Source: Candidula unifasciata (taxonomy: Eukaryota > Mollusca > Gastropoda > Stylommatophora > Geomitridae). Taken from it: a DNA stretch of 64,000 nt. This document shows positions 44,536 to 55,255 of this stretch, piece by piece. The stretch lies in contig CAJHNH020001120.1 in assembly GCA_905116865.2 (NCBI GenBank), positions 82,501-146,500 of the forward strand, given 5' to 3'. The position numbers and the translations under genes are program-made. The stretch's first letter is position 1; the number at the start of each line of letters is the position of its first letter. The notes beneath the pieces were generated by a model. That model was not told the origin of the DNA, did not search any database, and saw nothing but the letters and a program-made list of their open reading frames with translations.

Positions 44536-44930
44536 TCCGATATTAGATAAGCGCTCAGTATGTGGAAGCGATCATACACAGGCACACACACCCCTCCCCA
44601 CCCCCACATCTGTCCGATATGAGATAAGCAATCAGTATGTGGAAGCGATTATACACAGGCACCCCCTCCCCCCTCACCTGTCCGATATGAGATAAGCACT
44701 CAGTATGTGGAAACGATCATACACAGGCACACCCCCCCCCCCCCACCTGTCCGATATGAGATAAGCACTGAGTATGTGGAAGCGATCATACACAGGCACC
44801 CCCTCACCTGTCCGATATGAGATATGCACTCAGTATGTGGAAGCTATTATACACAGGCACCCCCCCCCCCCCCCCCACCTGTCCGATATGAGATATGCAC
44901 TCAATATGTGGAAGTGATCGTGGCTTGGTG
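44536..44930. repeat. Tandem array, about 65-bp unit, 6 copies with variable C runs
   Basis: GATATGAGATAAGCACTCAG, then TATGTGGAAGCGATCATACA and CAGGCAC precede a C tract of 5-17 bases in each unit. Length differences between units come mainly from this tract. Confidence 0.92.
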
Positions 44931-45242
44931 TCTGGCAGCTATCAACATCGGGCAGGTCCTTAGATCCCCACAACCCAGTCCTAACTTAACGGCCTCAGTC
45001 CGACAGAACACATCAGAAGCCCATTGTTTACAGGTGAGAATTTGACCAGGTTCTGGTTTGTTCCCCCTGCTGAGGTAGAACGATGAACAGATGGACGAGT
45101 CTGCTCGAACTACTGCAGGCATCTTTGTGTGTGAATACCTCGGACAAAGAAGAGAAGAAGTACTAACCTTCTAAAAGATCTGAACATCAAGGAACATTGG
45201 CTTTTAAACAGCATCTTGTCTTGGAAGCTGAACTCATCTCAA
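44931..45242. other. Unassigned sequence
   Basis: No gene supported. Confidence 0.4.
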
Positions 45243-45500
45243 CGCATCTTGATCTGCTTGTGTCTTGCGGTGTCGAGTTGATGTATAATTTACGAGAAAG
45301 AGCCCGTTTGTGTGCCTCGTAAATGGCGATTCCCAGGGACTCTGTCATTTTCTCTGACCTTCGCTTGCACGGTGGGCCTCTTCTTCGCTTCCCGCCGGGT
45401 CTGTCCATAATTGATTGCTGTAGTATACTGTCTGCTGGCATCCGCGGTATATGGCCAAACCATTTCACCTGTTATCGGAAGCTGAATTATTTCGGCTAAA
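45243..45500 (-). pseudogene. RT C-terminal tail fragment
   Basis: The minus strand encodes MKWFGHIPRMPADSILQQSI, then GGKRRRGPPCKRRSEKM and ALSRKLYINS, equivalent to the KWFGH, GRPR and terminal blocks of other RTE-like copies. It is diverged from both main families here. Confidence 0.72.
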
Positions 45501-45717
45501 TCAAAGGAGATGTATCGATGGAAGTACCAACAAACATAATCCGCCATCTTGTTCTATTTTCAGGTTAAGCCATGTCTATTTCTTGATGTCCTCATTGCAG
45601 GTTTTTCTTTGCCTCCGTGTTTTTCGACTTCCGCTCAATGGTCCTTGAAGTAAATAGCTTTTGCAATCGAATTATGTCTCAACACATAGTCTAGTATATT
45701 GCTGTGTCATAAACTTT

Positions 45718-45921
45718 GCTGTGTGGAGGGGGGCACATCAGGACACTAGAATGAAGGAAGAAATGAGTGCAGAAAGGTTGAGAGCTGAGCGTCTGAGAAG
45801 AAACAGACTAAACATATATGCTGGCAACAATGGTACCGAAATCCCAAGCTATCACTGTGGAAGACTTTTCTTGACACGGGCGGGTCTCGCTAGTCACACT
45901 CGCCATCGCCATGGGCTGTGA
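45718..45921 (+). pseudogene. Retrotransposon ORF2 C-terminus with finger-like end
   Basis: The frame reads AVWRGAHQDTRMKEEMSAER, a basic RLRRNR segment, then HCGRLFLTRAGLASHTRHRH before the stop. A W-R block, a charged helix and a terminal C-x12-H-x4-H finger with AGLASH is the usual end of one group of non-LTR ORF2 proteins; the first Cys of a normal C2H2 finger is missing. The main alternative is a host zinc finger fragment, less likely given the short context. Confidence 0.6.
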
Positions 45922-46007
45922 GTCTCATGCCGACACATAGCACAATATAACACTATCGTCTGGAGAGACGGAAAAGTGCCAGTCAATCAGCTGCACACCC
46001 GAAATGT

Positions 46008-46402
46008 CTAAATAGTGATCTCCCATAGCCGTACACATAAAACCCGTTCAAATGTCTAAATAGTAATCTCCCATAGCCGTACACCTAAAACCCGTTCAAA
46101 TGTCTAAATAGTAATCTCCCATAGCCGTACACCTAAAACCCGTTCAAATGTCTAAATAGTAATGTCCTATAGCCGTACACATAAAACCCGTTCAAATGTC
46201 TAAATAGTGATCTCCCATAGCCGTACACCTAAAACTCTTTCAAATGTCTTAATAGTGATCTCCCATAGCCGCAATCCTAAACCTTCAAATGTCTAAATAG
46301 TGATCTCCCATAGCCGCAATCCTAAACCTTCAAATGTCTTAATAGTGATCTCCCATAGCCGCAATCCTAAACCTTCAAATGTCTAAATAGTGATCTCCCA
46401 TA
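46008..46402. repeat. Tandem array, 48-bp then 42-bp unit, about 8 copies
   Basis: AAATGTCTAAATAGTAATCT then CCCATAGCCGTACACCTAAA and ACCCGTTC. After about 46250 the unit shortens to a form with CCGCAATCCTAAACCTTC. Confidence 0.93.
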
Positions 46403-46739
46403 GCTGGATAGGCCGACTTGACGTTAGGTCACTACAGCGCCCCCCCCCCTCCCCCCACCCCCCAGTGGTTTCTAAATGTGGGCACCTCTGAATACTAATG
46501 TCCCAAAGCCACACCTCTGAGACCCTGCAGTTGTTCATCAAGCGAAACTTGCACGCAGAGATTCCCCCAGCAGGGAAAATCCAATAACAACACACGAAAG
46601 AGGTCAGTGATATTTTTAGCACACAGAGACGTAGAAGTTGGTAGACCAGTGAGTTACTAACGTTTCTGTCTTGGCAACATGCTGGCTAGATTGGCGTGAG
46701 TAGCCCACACATGCACATTACACACACCAAACAAATGTA

Positions 46740-47058
46740 CAAATCGATCTCTCACACACACCCACACACGCACGCACGCTCACACTTGCGCGCGCACACA
46801 CATACAAATCACTTACACACACGCGCGCGCACGCACGCACGCTCACACTTGCGCGCGCACACACATACAAATCACTTACACACGCGCGCGCGCACGCGCG
46901 TGCACACACACACACACATACACGTGGGTACTGACCTGATCTGTGATAAATAGACAGACAGGGAGTTAGACAGATAGATAAATGCATAAACAGAGAGACA
47001 GAGAGAGACAGAGAGACAGAGAGAGAGCGAGAGTCAGAGAGAGAGAGAGAGAGAGAGC
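46740..47058. repeat. CA/CG and GA simple repeats
   Basis: CA with CG-rich blocks at 46753-46915, including a near-identical 60-bp block (CACGCACGCTCACACTTGCG) repeated about 70 bp apart; GA at about 46992-47058. Confidence 0.9.
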
Positions 47059-47099
47059 AGACACGTTCAATAGCCAGATAAACAAAAGATAATAGAACC

Positions 47100-47412
47100 A
47101 GCCAGTCAGTGTTTTGACAGTCAGTGTTTTGACAGTCAGTGATTCGACAGTCAGTGTTTTGACAGTCAGTGTTTTGACAGTCAGTGTTTTGACAGTCAGT
47201 GTTTCGACAGTCAGTGTTTTGACAGTCAGTGTTTTGACAGTCAGTGTTTTGACAGTCAGTGATTCGACAGTCAGTGTTTTGACAGTCAGTGTTTCGACAG
47301 TCAGTGTTTTGACAGTCAGTGTTTTGACAGTCAGTGTTTTGACAGTCAGTGTTTTGACAGTCAGTGTTTTGACAGTCAGTGTTTTGACAGTCAGTGTTTC
47401 GACAGTCAGTAT
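47100..47412. repeat. Minisatellite, 15-bp unit, 21 copies
   Basis: The unit is CAGTCAGTGTTTTGA, with TTTCGA and ATTCGA variants. The 15-bp period is a multiple of three, so the VSVLT and KTLTV peptides in long frames on both strands are artefacts. Confidence 0.96.
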
Positions 47413-47825
47413 TCCTTTATCATCACTATCCTCAATTTGACTGGTTTCTCGCGCTGGGCCGTATAAAAAAAAAACAGTTCTCCTGGTTCTCGTACAACGG
47501 AACTGAGTCACCTTGGCAGAGGCTGGGACCTCATCAGGACCGCCTTAACGAAGGTGCCCGCTGGAAACTTTTCCGATAGCCCTACGAATCCACTATCCGT
47601 AAGATGATTGGTAAATTTAAAGTGACCTGTCATATAAAAAGTTTGTGATAATTTCATCCTCTGCCAACTATTCTGTGTTTTTGCTTAACGATAGTTTTGA
47701 CGTGAACTGAAATGAATGGTAAAATATATGTTTAAAATTATCAGCCATTTACATCTGACTACTGTGAATGGTTGTCATAGGGGCCCCAGCACCCTGGTTT
47801 GCCCCGGGGTCCATGACGCAGTTAC
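47413..47825. other. Unassigned sequence
   Basis: No gene supported. Confidence 0.4.
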
Positions 47826-48226
47826 GACGTCTCTGGGCTTCACTTCGGAGGTCCCGGGTAGTTAGACTCTTTTGGATATATTTTCAAGATGTGTTGGGTG
47901 TGTTGGGCAATGAGCAGGCGGATCGACTGGCCAGTTCTGCACCACTTGGTGGTGAATTGATGTATGCCAAGCTAGATGTTGTGAGGGCCCTTTGGGAGCG
48001 AGTGAGCAGTGCCGGGGCACAGATATATCATTACGGTCTGAGGAGAATGACTCTGCGGGGAGTTACCAGGGGATCTGAACGACGCTCGACACTCAGGGGA
48101 AAGGCAAGACGGATTTACAAGCAGTCAGTTACTGGTGCCATCAGAATTAAACCCTTTCGCTTGCTGCTTAAGATGGGGACGGAGCAATTATGGGAGTGTC
48201 CCGAGTGCTATGATGTCAGTTCCTAA
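47826..48226 (+). pseudogene. RNase H-type retrotransposon C-terminus, family 1; best copy
   Basis: The open frame from 47768 contains WASLRRSRVVRLFWIYF, then VLGVLGNEQADRLASSAPLG with the GNE-AD-LA motif and catalytic Asp of RNase HI. It continues VVRALWERVSSAGAQIYHYG, GVTRGSERRS and ends MGTEQLWECPECYDVSS with a CPEC pair, about 8 residues from the stop. The frame is intact to its natural end, but the N-terminal half of RNase H and any RT are absent, so it is a 5' truncated copy. Confidence 0.86.
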
Positions 48227-48628
48227 TTCAACATTCAACACTGGGCCCCATCAGATAATATTCACAAAGACAACATTAGTGCCCTGTAGCCAGAAGCCAC
48301 CCAATTATTATTTTTATTTCTGCATCAGTAAACAGCCGACTTCTCCTGAACTCACCCTTACATAAACAGAAGACCTCGGATCTTACACTTACATAAACAG
48401 AGGACGTTTCCTGATCAACGGCTTGCAACAACAGAAGCCAATGAACTGGCAAGTACCATACAAGAACCACTGCTGTCTGTGGGTACAGAGTTCAGCACTT
48501 CTTGGCTTTCTTGTGTCCAAGATGTTGCACTGATACAACTGACAGTATAAATAGGGGAACAACTTACGCGGATAAAATGACACTTCTTTGGGTTCTCCAG
48601 TCGCATCGAACATTTAATGCTGGACTTA

Positions 48629-48635
48629 TTCTTCT

Positions 48636-48667
<32 letters not shown>

Positions 48668-48787
48668 TTCTTCTTCTTCTTCTTCTTCTTCTTCTTCTTC
48701 TTCTTCTTCTTCTTCTTCTTCTTCTTCTTCTTCTTCTTCTTCTTCCCTTCCACCTTGTACCTCATCGAAGTATCGGGGGGGGGGGGT

Positions 48788-48829
<42 letters not shown>
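48629..48829. repeat. TTC array followed by a 42-base G run
   Basis: TTC units fill 48629-48745. After about 30 bp, G runs occupy 48775-48786 and 48788-48829. On the minus strand this lies directly after an RT tail, so the order is RT end, C run, GAA tail. Confidence 0.95.
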
Positions 48830-48830
<1 letters not shown>

Positions 48831-48837
48831 ATGTAAT

Positions 48838-49060
48838 GTTCGTTGATGAGCTCTGTCAAGAGCACTATTAATACTGATGTTCATTTCTGTAAGGTTGTTC
48901 TTAATGCCATCACTCCACATTTTCCGAGGTCTTCCACTCGCTCTATATCCATTGTAACGTTTTAGTGTGGCTCGCTGAGGCAGATAGTACCAGGGCATTC
49001 TTGTTAGGTGTCCAAACAATGCTGGACACATATTCTTTAAGAGCAATCTGCACTCCACGG
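48838..49060 (-). pseudogene. RT C-terminal tail fragment
   Basis: The minus strand encodes PALFGHLTRMPWYYLPQRAT, then GYRASGRPRKMWSDGIKNNL and INSALDRAHQ, the FGH and GRPRK-W blocks of an RTE-like ORF2. The frame runs on into poly-Pro from the C run rather than a natural stop. Confidence 0.74.
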
Positions 49061-49434
49061 GCAAAGTGTTTAACATCAAACCCGCCGCTTGATTTTCTAG
49101 GAACATTTTCTGGTGCTAGAAAGTTGTGCAAGATTAATTACAAATATTATGTCTATTAATGTAATTGTTGCTGTTTGCAGAGCTGCCGTCACACAGCGTT
49201 TTGGATAGGGTGGAGAATGGGGGTTTGGGAGCCGCTTGCAAATGTGGTTTAGGGGGGGGGGGGAGGAGGGGTACCTCAAGCGACTAAAGCCTTCCTGAAG
49301 TAATAACTTAAGAATAATTTTTACTAGTATTTGCTAAACGACAGACAGATATCTGTAATTGTGTATTTAAAGTACTATGAAATGCATAAACACCTACTTA
49401 ACAAGAGAACTTCAACACACAAGTAGAGGGATGA
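49061..49434. other. Unassigned sequence
   Basis: A G run at 49252-49263; no gene. Confidence 0.4.
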
Positions 49435-49520
49435 TAAACCCCCTTGCCGATTGGTATTTAAAATATAGGATGTAGCCTTATGTGCCCAAAAGACCTGAAG
49501 GCGTGGAAGATAGTTGTTTC
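49435..49520 (+). mobile_element. Fragment of the GGTACCAGG SINE family, 3' part
   Basis: TTGCCGATTGGTATTTAAAA, ATATAGGATGTAGCC and CCTGAAGGCGTGGAAGAT parallel 51928-51985 (TGTGCCGATTGGTC, CCTAAAGGCGTGGGGAAAT). Confidence 0.55.
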
Positions 49521-50559
49521 CTTAGTTAGATAGCTGTCCGGCCCAGAAGAAGAGTGACTTTCCTTGCCATTCATGCTTCATAAGGTCGTAGTAACTCTTC
49601 TGTGTTGCAGGGGTGTTATGATATAGCTTGGTTTGGCTTTCGCTCAGCGTATGTAATGTTTGTGGGAGGTTGTGTTGCCCTGGGTCTATTTCACATGCCT
49701 GTGTACAAGTAAGAAGTAGTGCAGGGAGAAGCACCGCAGGTGAGACGATTCCTAAGTATCAAATCTGGGATGTTTTTGTGTTTCTACGTTTGTTGGTGGT
49801 GGCTTTCCCCCGAGACACAGAAAGCACTTACACGGAACTTAGGAATAGAAAAGTATCACTGTTGCCATACTCTCAAGCCGTCGCGCATGTAGCAGAATTT
49901 GAAAATAATCACGCACGTGAGCGGTGAAAAGACAAGAAAAGTGGGAACGGTTAAACCGTTGACAATAAAAAAAAAAAAACATGACACCCCCGCAACATAG
50001 GAGAGTTCCTGCGACATGAAAAGCATGAATAGCAAGGGAAGTCACTCTCATCCTGAGCCGGAAAACGTAAAGTGCACTGTTTATATTTCACTTTTACTTA
50101 AAACCCCGTACAGATTTCTTCCATTCCCCCCCCCCCCCCCCCCCACACACAGACGACCAAAAACCATTTATTGGGGTGGCCCCTCTAGCCGCCTCTCCCC
50201 CTCCCCTTCCCTGTTCCCAGCATAGTGTCGCCTAGAACGAGACCTCTGTGTGTGTAAAGGACGATTAGGTTACTAATTCTCCCTAACCTTACTTGACACG
50301 AGACATTTAGAACAACATACACTCACGGTACAACAACTAGGTCACATTCCAGGGGCGGGTAAAGTCCGGGGTTACTCACTGGGCTGTCCCCAACTTTCTG
50401 CGTCTCCGGGTTACGCCCTATGAAATTCTGGCTGATACGACATCTGGCCTGTAGGGTGTTCACCTCAGGCTTATAGTACGAGTTGAGTAACTTGCACTTT
50501 CCACGCATTGTGGCGTATCAGTGTGTGGTACTGGCGCCATAACTATATGACCTAGATCT
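49521..50559. other. Unassigned sequence, about 1 kb
   Basis: A C run at 50127-50144; no gene supported. Confidence 0.45.
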
Positions 50560-50870
50560 CCATCACTGGGTGGTGAAACTGATACATGACAAGCAGATGT
50601 GGTCAAGACCCTTTGGGAACAAGCAACGAAATCGGTAGAGAAACAAGATTATTATGGCCTGGAGACAATGAGGCACCTGGGTGTAACCAGAGGGTTCTGG
50701 CCGGCTCACTACACTCAGGGGTAAAACAAGACGGACATATAACCAGATTGTGACCGGTACCATCAGTATTGAAACTCTTCGCTGGCTGCTAAAGACGAGG
50801 ACAGAGCATGCATGGGAATTCCCCGAGAGCTGTGATGTCGTTCTGGTCTTAACTCAGCTCAGCTAGCTAT
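50560..50870 (+). pseudogene. RNase H-type retrotransposon tail, family 1, heavily decayed
   Basis: Interrupted frames give SLGGETDT, QADVVKTLWEQATKSVEKQD, YYGLE and LGVTRGFW, then a remnant of the terminal block. The order matches 47826-48226, with several stops and frameshifts. Confidence 0.68.
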
Positions 50871-51289
50871 ACTGACCCATTAGCGCTAAATGCGGCATTC
50901 ATGACTTTTTTCTTCTTGTTTATTACCACTGGTGAGTGGTGCATGTAACTGATGTAATCCCTGTTTAAATTTTCCATTGCAAAAGAAAAATGGGTTCTTA
51001 ATTTATAACGTACCCCAAACAGGAAATCCCCGTGGGAAATCCACACCTGACCTGACAGTCCATTATTTCAAGGGGTGCAAGTGTGCTGTTGTGTGGTGCT
51101 TTTTTTTTTTGAGTTTTCATCTAGTGTCTTCTAATCCTAACCCTAATCCTAACCCTAAACTTGGCTGTAGAGAAATCGCGAGAAACTACAACCTGAACAC
51201 CCTATTTATTGGGAATGTCTCCTGTGACGTTGTCGTGACGTCAGGGGTAAGTAATAAATTAAGTACCGAAAAATATATTACATCTTCTT
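50871..51289. other. Unassigned sequence with telomere-like patch
   Basis: Apart from the patch at 51131-51160, nothing recognisable. Confidence 0.4.
51131..51160. repeat. Short interstitial telomere-like repeat
   Basis: Alternating TCCTAA and CCCTAA hexamers, four in a row, on the C-rich strand of TTAGGG. Confidence 0.7.
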
Positions 51290-51590
51290 TCCTCTACTCA
51301 TGGAATGGCTCGTCGCGTCAGGGCAGGAAGAGAACTCTAGAAAGAGGTCCTTCTGTTCGCTTCGTATAAAGTACTTTTCAGAGTCTCTGATACCTCTGCG
51401 GTCCATCTTATGCGTGCTCGATTTCTGGATCAGTTACCGCTGTATCTGTAGAATATTGCTCTCTGTGGTGCCGTGTCTGATGCCTATCCTGATACATGGC
51501 CAAACCATTTGATTTGATGTCTACCTATAAAGTTCAATATAGGCTCTGTGCCGACTCTCCTCCTGATGTCATCGTGCCTAAGTATTATAT
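51290..51590 (-). pseudogene. RT C-terminal fragment, decayed
   Basis: The minus strand reads LRHDDIRRRVGTEPILNFIG, RHQIKWFGHVSG, then stops and a degraded tail (SETLKSTLYEANRR). GTEPIL-FI and KWFGH place it beside the GTEPILDYI family, though diverged. Confidence 0.7.
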
Positions 51591-51689
51591 TTATTTTTTA
51601 TTACAAATACATCACACGGTAGACTTCTCGCCGAGTACGTGCCGCTTGTTAAGAGTGTTGTCAGACAACTCGTAGCCAAGTCCTTCTTA

Positions 51690-52140
51690 ACAGCTTATGG
51701 GCCCCTGGGTAAACCTCTGTGCTGTGGTCCCTACGAAAACCACTTACATGAATGAAATGTCAATGACCGATAATATCAAACATATTTTTATTTTATTAGC
51801 ATTTCAACAAAGCCGGTGTTAATACATAAACACAGATTGGATGGTATAGTAGAAAAATACTACGAACCTAGTCCCGGGAAGTAAAGGCGGCCGGCGTGAT
51901 GCTGACCACATCATCCTTCTTGTGCCGATTGGTCTATAAAAATATAGGTCCAGCCCTATATGCCCTATACGCCTAAAGGCGTGGGGAAATGACCTATGCC
52001 TTACTTTTTACTTACTTCGAACCTCTTATAGTGCAAATCACTCGACACATGCAGATTTAGCTTAGCTAGGCTCCTGAATTTTCTTTGTTTTAGGGGCCCC
52101 CGGAAATGGACCCAGCCGCACACGCATTAAGACGTCACTG
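51690..52140 (+). mobile_element. Nested SINE piece and hAT-like right end
   Basis: At 51870-51985 lies the GGTACCAGG-family body: GTCCCGGGAAGTAAAGGCGG, CGTGATGCTGACCACATCAT and TGTGCCGATTGGTC. At 52090-52140, GGGGCCCCCGGAAATGGACC and ATTAAGACGTCACTG resemble the right end of the MITE at 33245. The block CAATGACCGATAATATCAAA (51761) also resembles 33293. Confidence 0.5.
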
Positions 52141-52439
52141 CTGGCAACAATACTTTACTACTAGTGCAGAGACTGTAATGTGAGAAAGGTACTAGTTACT
52201 AGATCTTAAATACCAACTGCGCACGCGTACTCCCAACAGCGAAGCAACAAGGAGAAAAATATCACTTGATACCTCTTTGTTGTTGCCGTTACCTGCTAAC
52301 GCTTAAACAGGCGAGTGAATTTTTCACGCATCGCCACTGGTTTTTACTCTATATAAATATTATGTATATTAGTATCAACAAACATGACTCTACACATAAT
52401 CTAACTGCTAGTATACAAAAAATATTTAAAAAATACAGC
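52141..52439. other. Unassigned sequence
   Basis: No gene supported. Confidence 0.4.
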
Positions 52440-52550
52440 AAAATTCCCAGAATTTTCCGCCGGAGTTTACAGCCGGGAAAACTAAAGTTCTAGAACAAGA
52501 CCAAAGTCCAGACGTGGACGAACAACCAGAACTTTCCACCAGAGTTTAAA
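52440..52550 (+). mobile_element. GAA-tailed SINE-like repeat, tail missing
   Basis: Two 3' cores lie head to tail: TTTTCCGCCGGAGTTTACAG at 52454, then GTTCTAGAACAAGACCAAAG, TCCAGACGTGGACGAACAAC and CAGAACTTTCCACCAGAGTT. The expected GAA tail is absent; an RT tail follows 20 bp later. Confidence 0.75.
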
Positions 52551-52569
52551 ATTGGCAATCATCATTATC

Positions 52570-52800
52570 AGGTGCCTTGCCGACTGGCGTGGGCGAAGAT
52601 GCCTTTCCATAATCTACGATCTCCTGCAGCACGTATCAGTTCATGTGCCTACACACCTCCATGCCATGAAACAAGACTGTCAAGCATCTTCTCTAGTTGT
52701 CTTCCTCTATCCGTCCTTCCACAGATCTTTCCAGTGGTCACCACATGTTCCATTTTCCCTCTTCTCATATCATGGCCGAAAAATGATGACTGTCTCCTTC
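52570..52800 (-). pseudogene. RT C-terminal fragment (FFGHVIR family)
   Basis: The minus strand reads FGHDMRRGKMEHVVTTGKIC, GRTDRGRQLEKMLDSLVSWH and, after a stop, AHELIRAAGDRRLWKGIF. It parallels 3915-4435 (FFGHVIR, then DSL-W). The polymerase core is absent. A GAA run at about 52873-52893 lies on the opposite (5') side of this fragment. Confidence 0.7.
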
Positions 52801-53207
52801 TCATGTCTGTGATAAGTTGACTTCGGGCTCCCGCCTCTTCTGATGCTATAGAACATCAACAACTGGTAAAGGCAAAGAAGAAGAAGAAGAAGAAACGGAG
52901 ATGTGAGGCGCGTGCATAGCGCGAGCTATTCCTTCCCCTCGCACTTTCCCCAGCTGCTCGGCCAAACTCCTTCCACTCACCTTTAGCACCGCTCACCTGA
53001 ATTCGGTCGCAGGTAATTCATCTTCAGGTGTGCTGTGAGCGTGTAGGCGCGTGCCTGGGTTGGTGTGACCATGACATTGTACTGTTTGTGTCTTGGTTAT
53101 GCAATCATAGGAGAGCTGGGTTGTTGAAACGTAAAAACAGAAGATTGCAGACATGTGTTTTATCTTCTCTTTGTGTCTTTGAATATGTTGAGTTGAGTTG
53201 AGTTGAT

Positions 53208-53700
53208 TCAAGAACCGACATTACAGCACTCGGGACATTCCCATAAACGCTCCATCCCCATCTCCAGCAGCCAAAGCAGAGTTCCAATACTAGTGGTGCC
53301 AGTAGCATTCTGATTAAACGCCTGTCTTGCCTTTCCTCTGAGCCTCAAGCATCTGCCAGAACCTCTCGTCACTCCCAACTGCATCAATCTCACGAGACTG
53401 TGGTGATCCATCTGCTCCTCCGAACTGTACACGCTCTCCCACAAGGCACTAACCACGTCTGCATTATCATTCATCAGTATTCCACCAAGCTGTGCAGAGC
53501 CAGCCAGTCTGTTCCCTTGTTCCCTTTGCATTTCCCAACACACCGGCGAGTCCCGGAGAAAAAACATCCAGACAATACTCCTCACCCGTGTCCTCCGCAG
53601 CGAAGCATGCCACTCTTCACGAAGTATGCCTGTACTGACCTTCCTCAGCATGCTTTCTGAGTCAGTTGTTGACTCCTTGAATGTAAAGGCTGGATCTTTG
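53208..53700 (-). pseudogene. RNase H-type retrotransposon C-terminus, family 1
   Basis: A minus-strand frame (open from 53783) includes ESTTDSESMLRKVSTGILRE, EWHASLRRTRVRSIVWMFFL, then REQGNRLAGSAQLGGILMND, VVSALWESVYSSEEQMDHHS, GVTRGSGRC and ends MERLWECPECCNVGS. TDS is a catalytic-site motif of RNase HI; the usual GNE-AD-LA appears as EQGNRLA, so the last catalytic Asp is replaced by Asn. The first ~35 residues of the frame come from an adjoining minisatellite. Confidence 0.84.
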
Positions 53701-54460
53701 CTCGTAACTTTCCCTTCACTGCAACTTTCCATACACTGTAACTCTTCATTCACTGCAGCTTTCCATACACTGTAACTCTCCATTCACTGCAACTTTCCAT
53801 TCACTGCAACTCTCCATTCACTGCAACTTTCTATTCACTGTAACTGTCTTGACAATTTAATTTTACTAATAGTTATGGTTTTCCATTAATTAAATGTAAC
53901 TCTCACTGCAACTTTCCATTTACCGTCACTTTTCGTTCACATTTTTTTCCATTCACCGTTACTTCCAAATCACTGTAACTTTCTTCTCACTGTTAACTAT
54001 CCAATCACTGCAACTCTCCATTCACTGTAACTTTCCATTCACTGTCTCTTTTTATTTATCCAAACTGCCTGTTTACTTTAATTTTCTATTACCTGTACCT
54101 GTCCATTCAACGTAATTTTGCATAGACCATAACTTTTCCATTTGCCGTAACTTTCCATTTTCCATAAATTTACATGTACTGTAACTTTCCATTTACTGCT
54201 ACCTTCCACTCACCGTTACTTTCCACTCGCCGTCACTTTCCATTCACAGTAACATTTTATTGATAAACTGTCTATTCCACTGTAACATTCCACTCACCGT
54301 TACTTGCCATCCACCGTTACTTTCTATCCACCGTTACTTCCCATTCACCGTTACTTTCCATCCACCGTTACTTTCCATTCACCCCAACTTCCAATTCACC
54401 GTTACTTCTTTCAATTCACTATAATTTTCAGTTCACCATAACTTTCAGTTCACCGTTTCC
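53701..54460. repeat. Degenerate minisatellite, about 18-bp unit
   Basis: AACTTTCCATTCACTGTA and ACTTTCCATTCACCGTTA words recur in loose phase over about 760 bp; identity is highest at 53740-53830 and 54290-54400. Confidence 0.85.
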
Positions 54461-54780
54461 ATCACAACTGCTTGGTACCGTCTCTGTTGTTGAGCATACT
54501 GTTTTACCTACATTAATGTTCTCCTCACTTTAATCGCATAGTTTCTGAGGTTGGTAGTTCTCGAAGCTTCTGCTCTGTTTAGTCTAGAAAACTAGACTTT
54601 CTTGTACCTTATGTCGTTTATTGATGTCCCTTCCTACGGTATTTATTCTATCTTTGTGAAGATATTTCGCCAGAAAGAAAACAAAAACGCAAACATGGGG
54701 ATAATGTACACAAGGTCTGATGATTTGCTGTTTTACTCCATGAATAATAGAATAAATAAATACTATTCGCCAGGAAAAAT

Positions 54781-54925
54781 CCAATTTGGTAATAAATCAG
54801 CCAATCGCAATTAAGTACATAACGTGTTAACCAATGAAAGCAATTATCCATTGATTCAGCCGACCAATGATATTGCGACGTTCCGTAGCAAGATGGCTAC
54901 AGTCGGTTAGCTGGTCCAATATTGG
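54781..54925. promoter_or_regulatory. Candidate promoter: cluster of five CCAAT boxes
   Basis: CCAAT occurs at 54781, 54801, 54831, 54864 and 54916, the last in the palindrome CCAATATTGG, plus AAGATGGC at 54890-54897, similar to a YY1 site. Chance would give well under one CCAAT per strand in this length. NF-Y binds CCAAT, often in promoters. The flanks 54461-54780 and 54926-55250 are repeat-poor and hold no recognisable exon, so the role is inferred. Confidence 0.35.
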
Positions 54926-55255
54926 ACAGTGTTCTAATTTATGACAACCTGGTGTGTCAGCAACGTGGTCGCCGTTATTATTGTTGCCTCGTCGTCAATG
55001 AAGAGCTGTCAGCGAGATTTGATTAGCTGTTGCAGTTTGTAATCTCAATGAGTTGGTCTTCTCCCGGGTATCTACTGGTGCCTGATTCCACACAAAAATA
55101 TCGTTTGAAACGAGGCGTATAACTACCCAACTTCAGAATATCACAATCGTGAACGACAAATGAATATTGCGGTTCAAAAGTCTTCATCAGCATATACTAC
55201 CATCGTACTATGGAGAGTACAGAAAAGCACGCATCTATGTTACTGAGGTACTTTT

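Noticed and set aside
45718..45921. A host C2H2 zinc finger gene
   Set aside because: Only one incomplete finger is present, and the preceding charged segment fits the end of a non-LTR ORF2 better.
53701..54460. Origin of the 18-bp minisatellite from the adjoining RNase H copy
   Set aside because: A similar ACTGCAGCTTTCC word exists in another copy, but in the opposite orientation relative to the element, so the match is probably coincidence.
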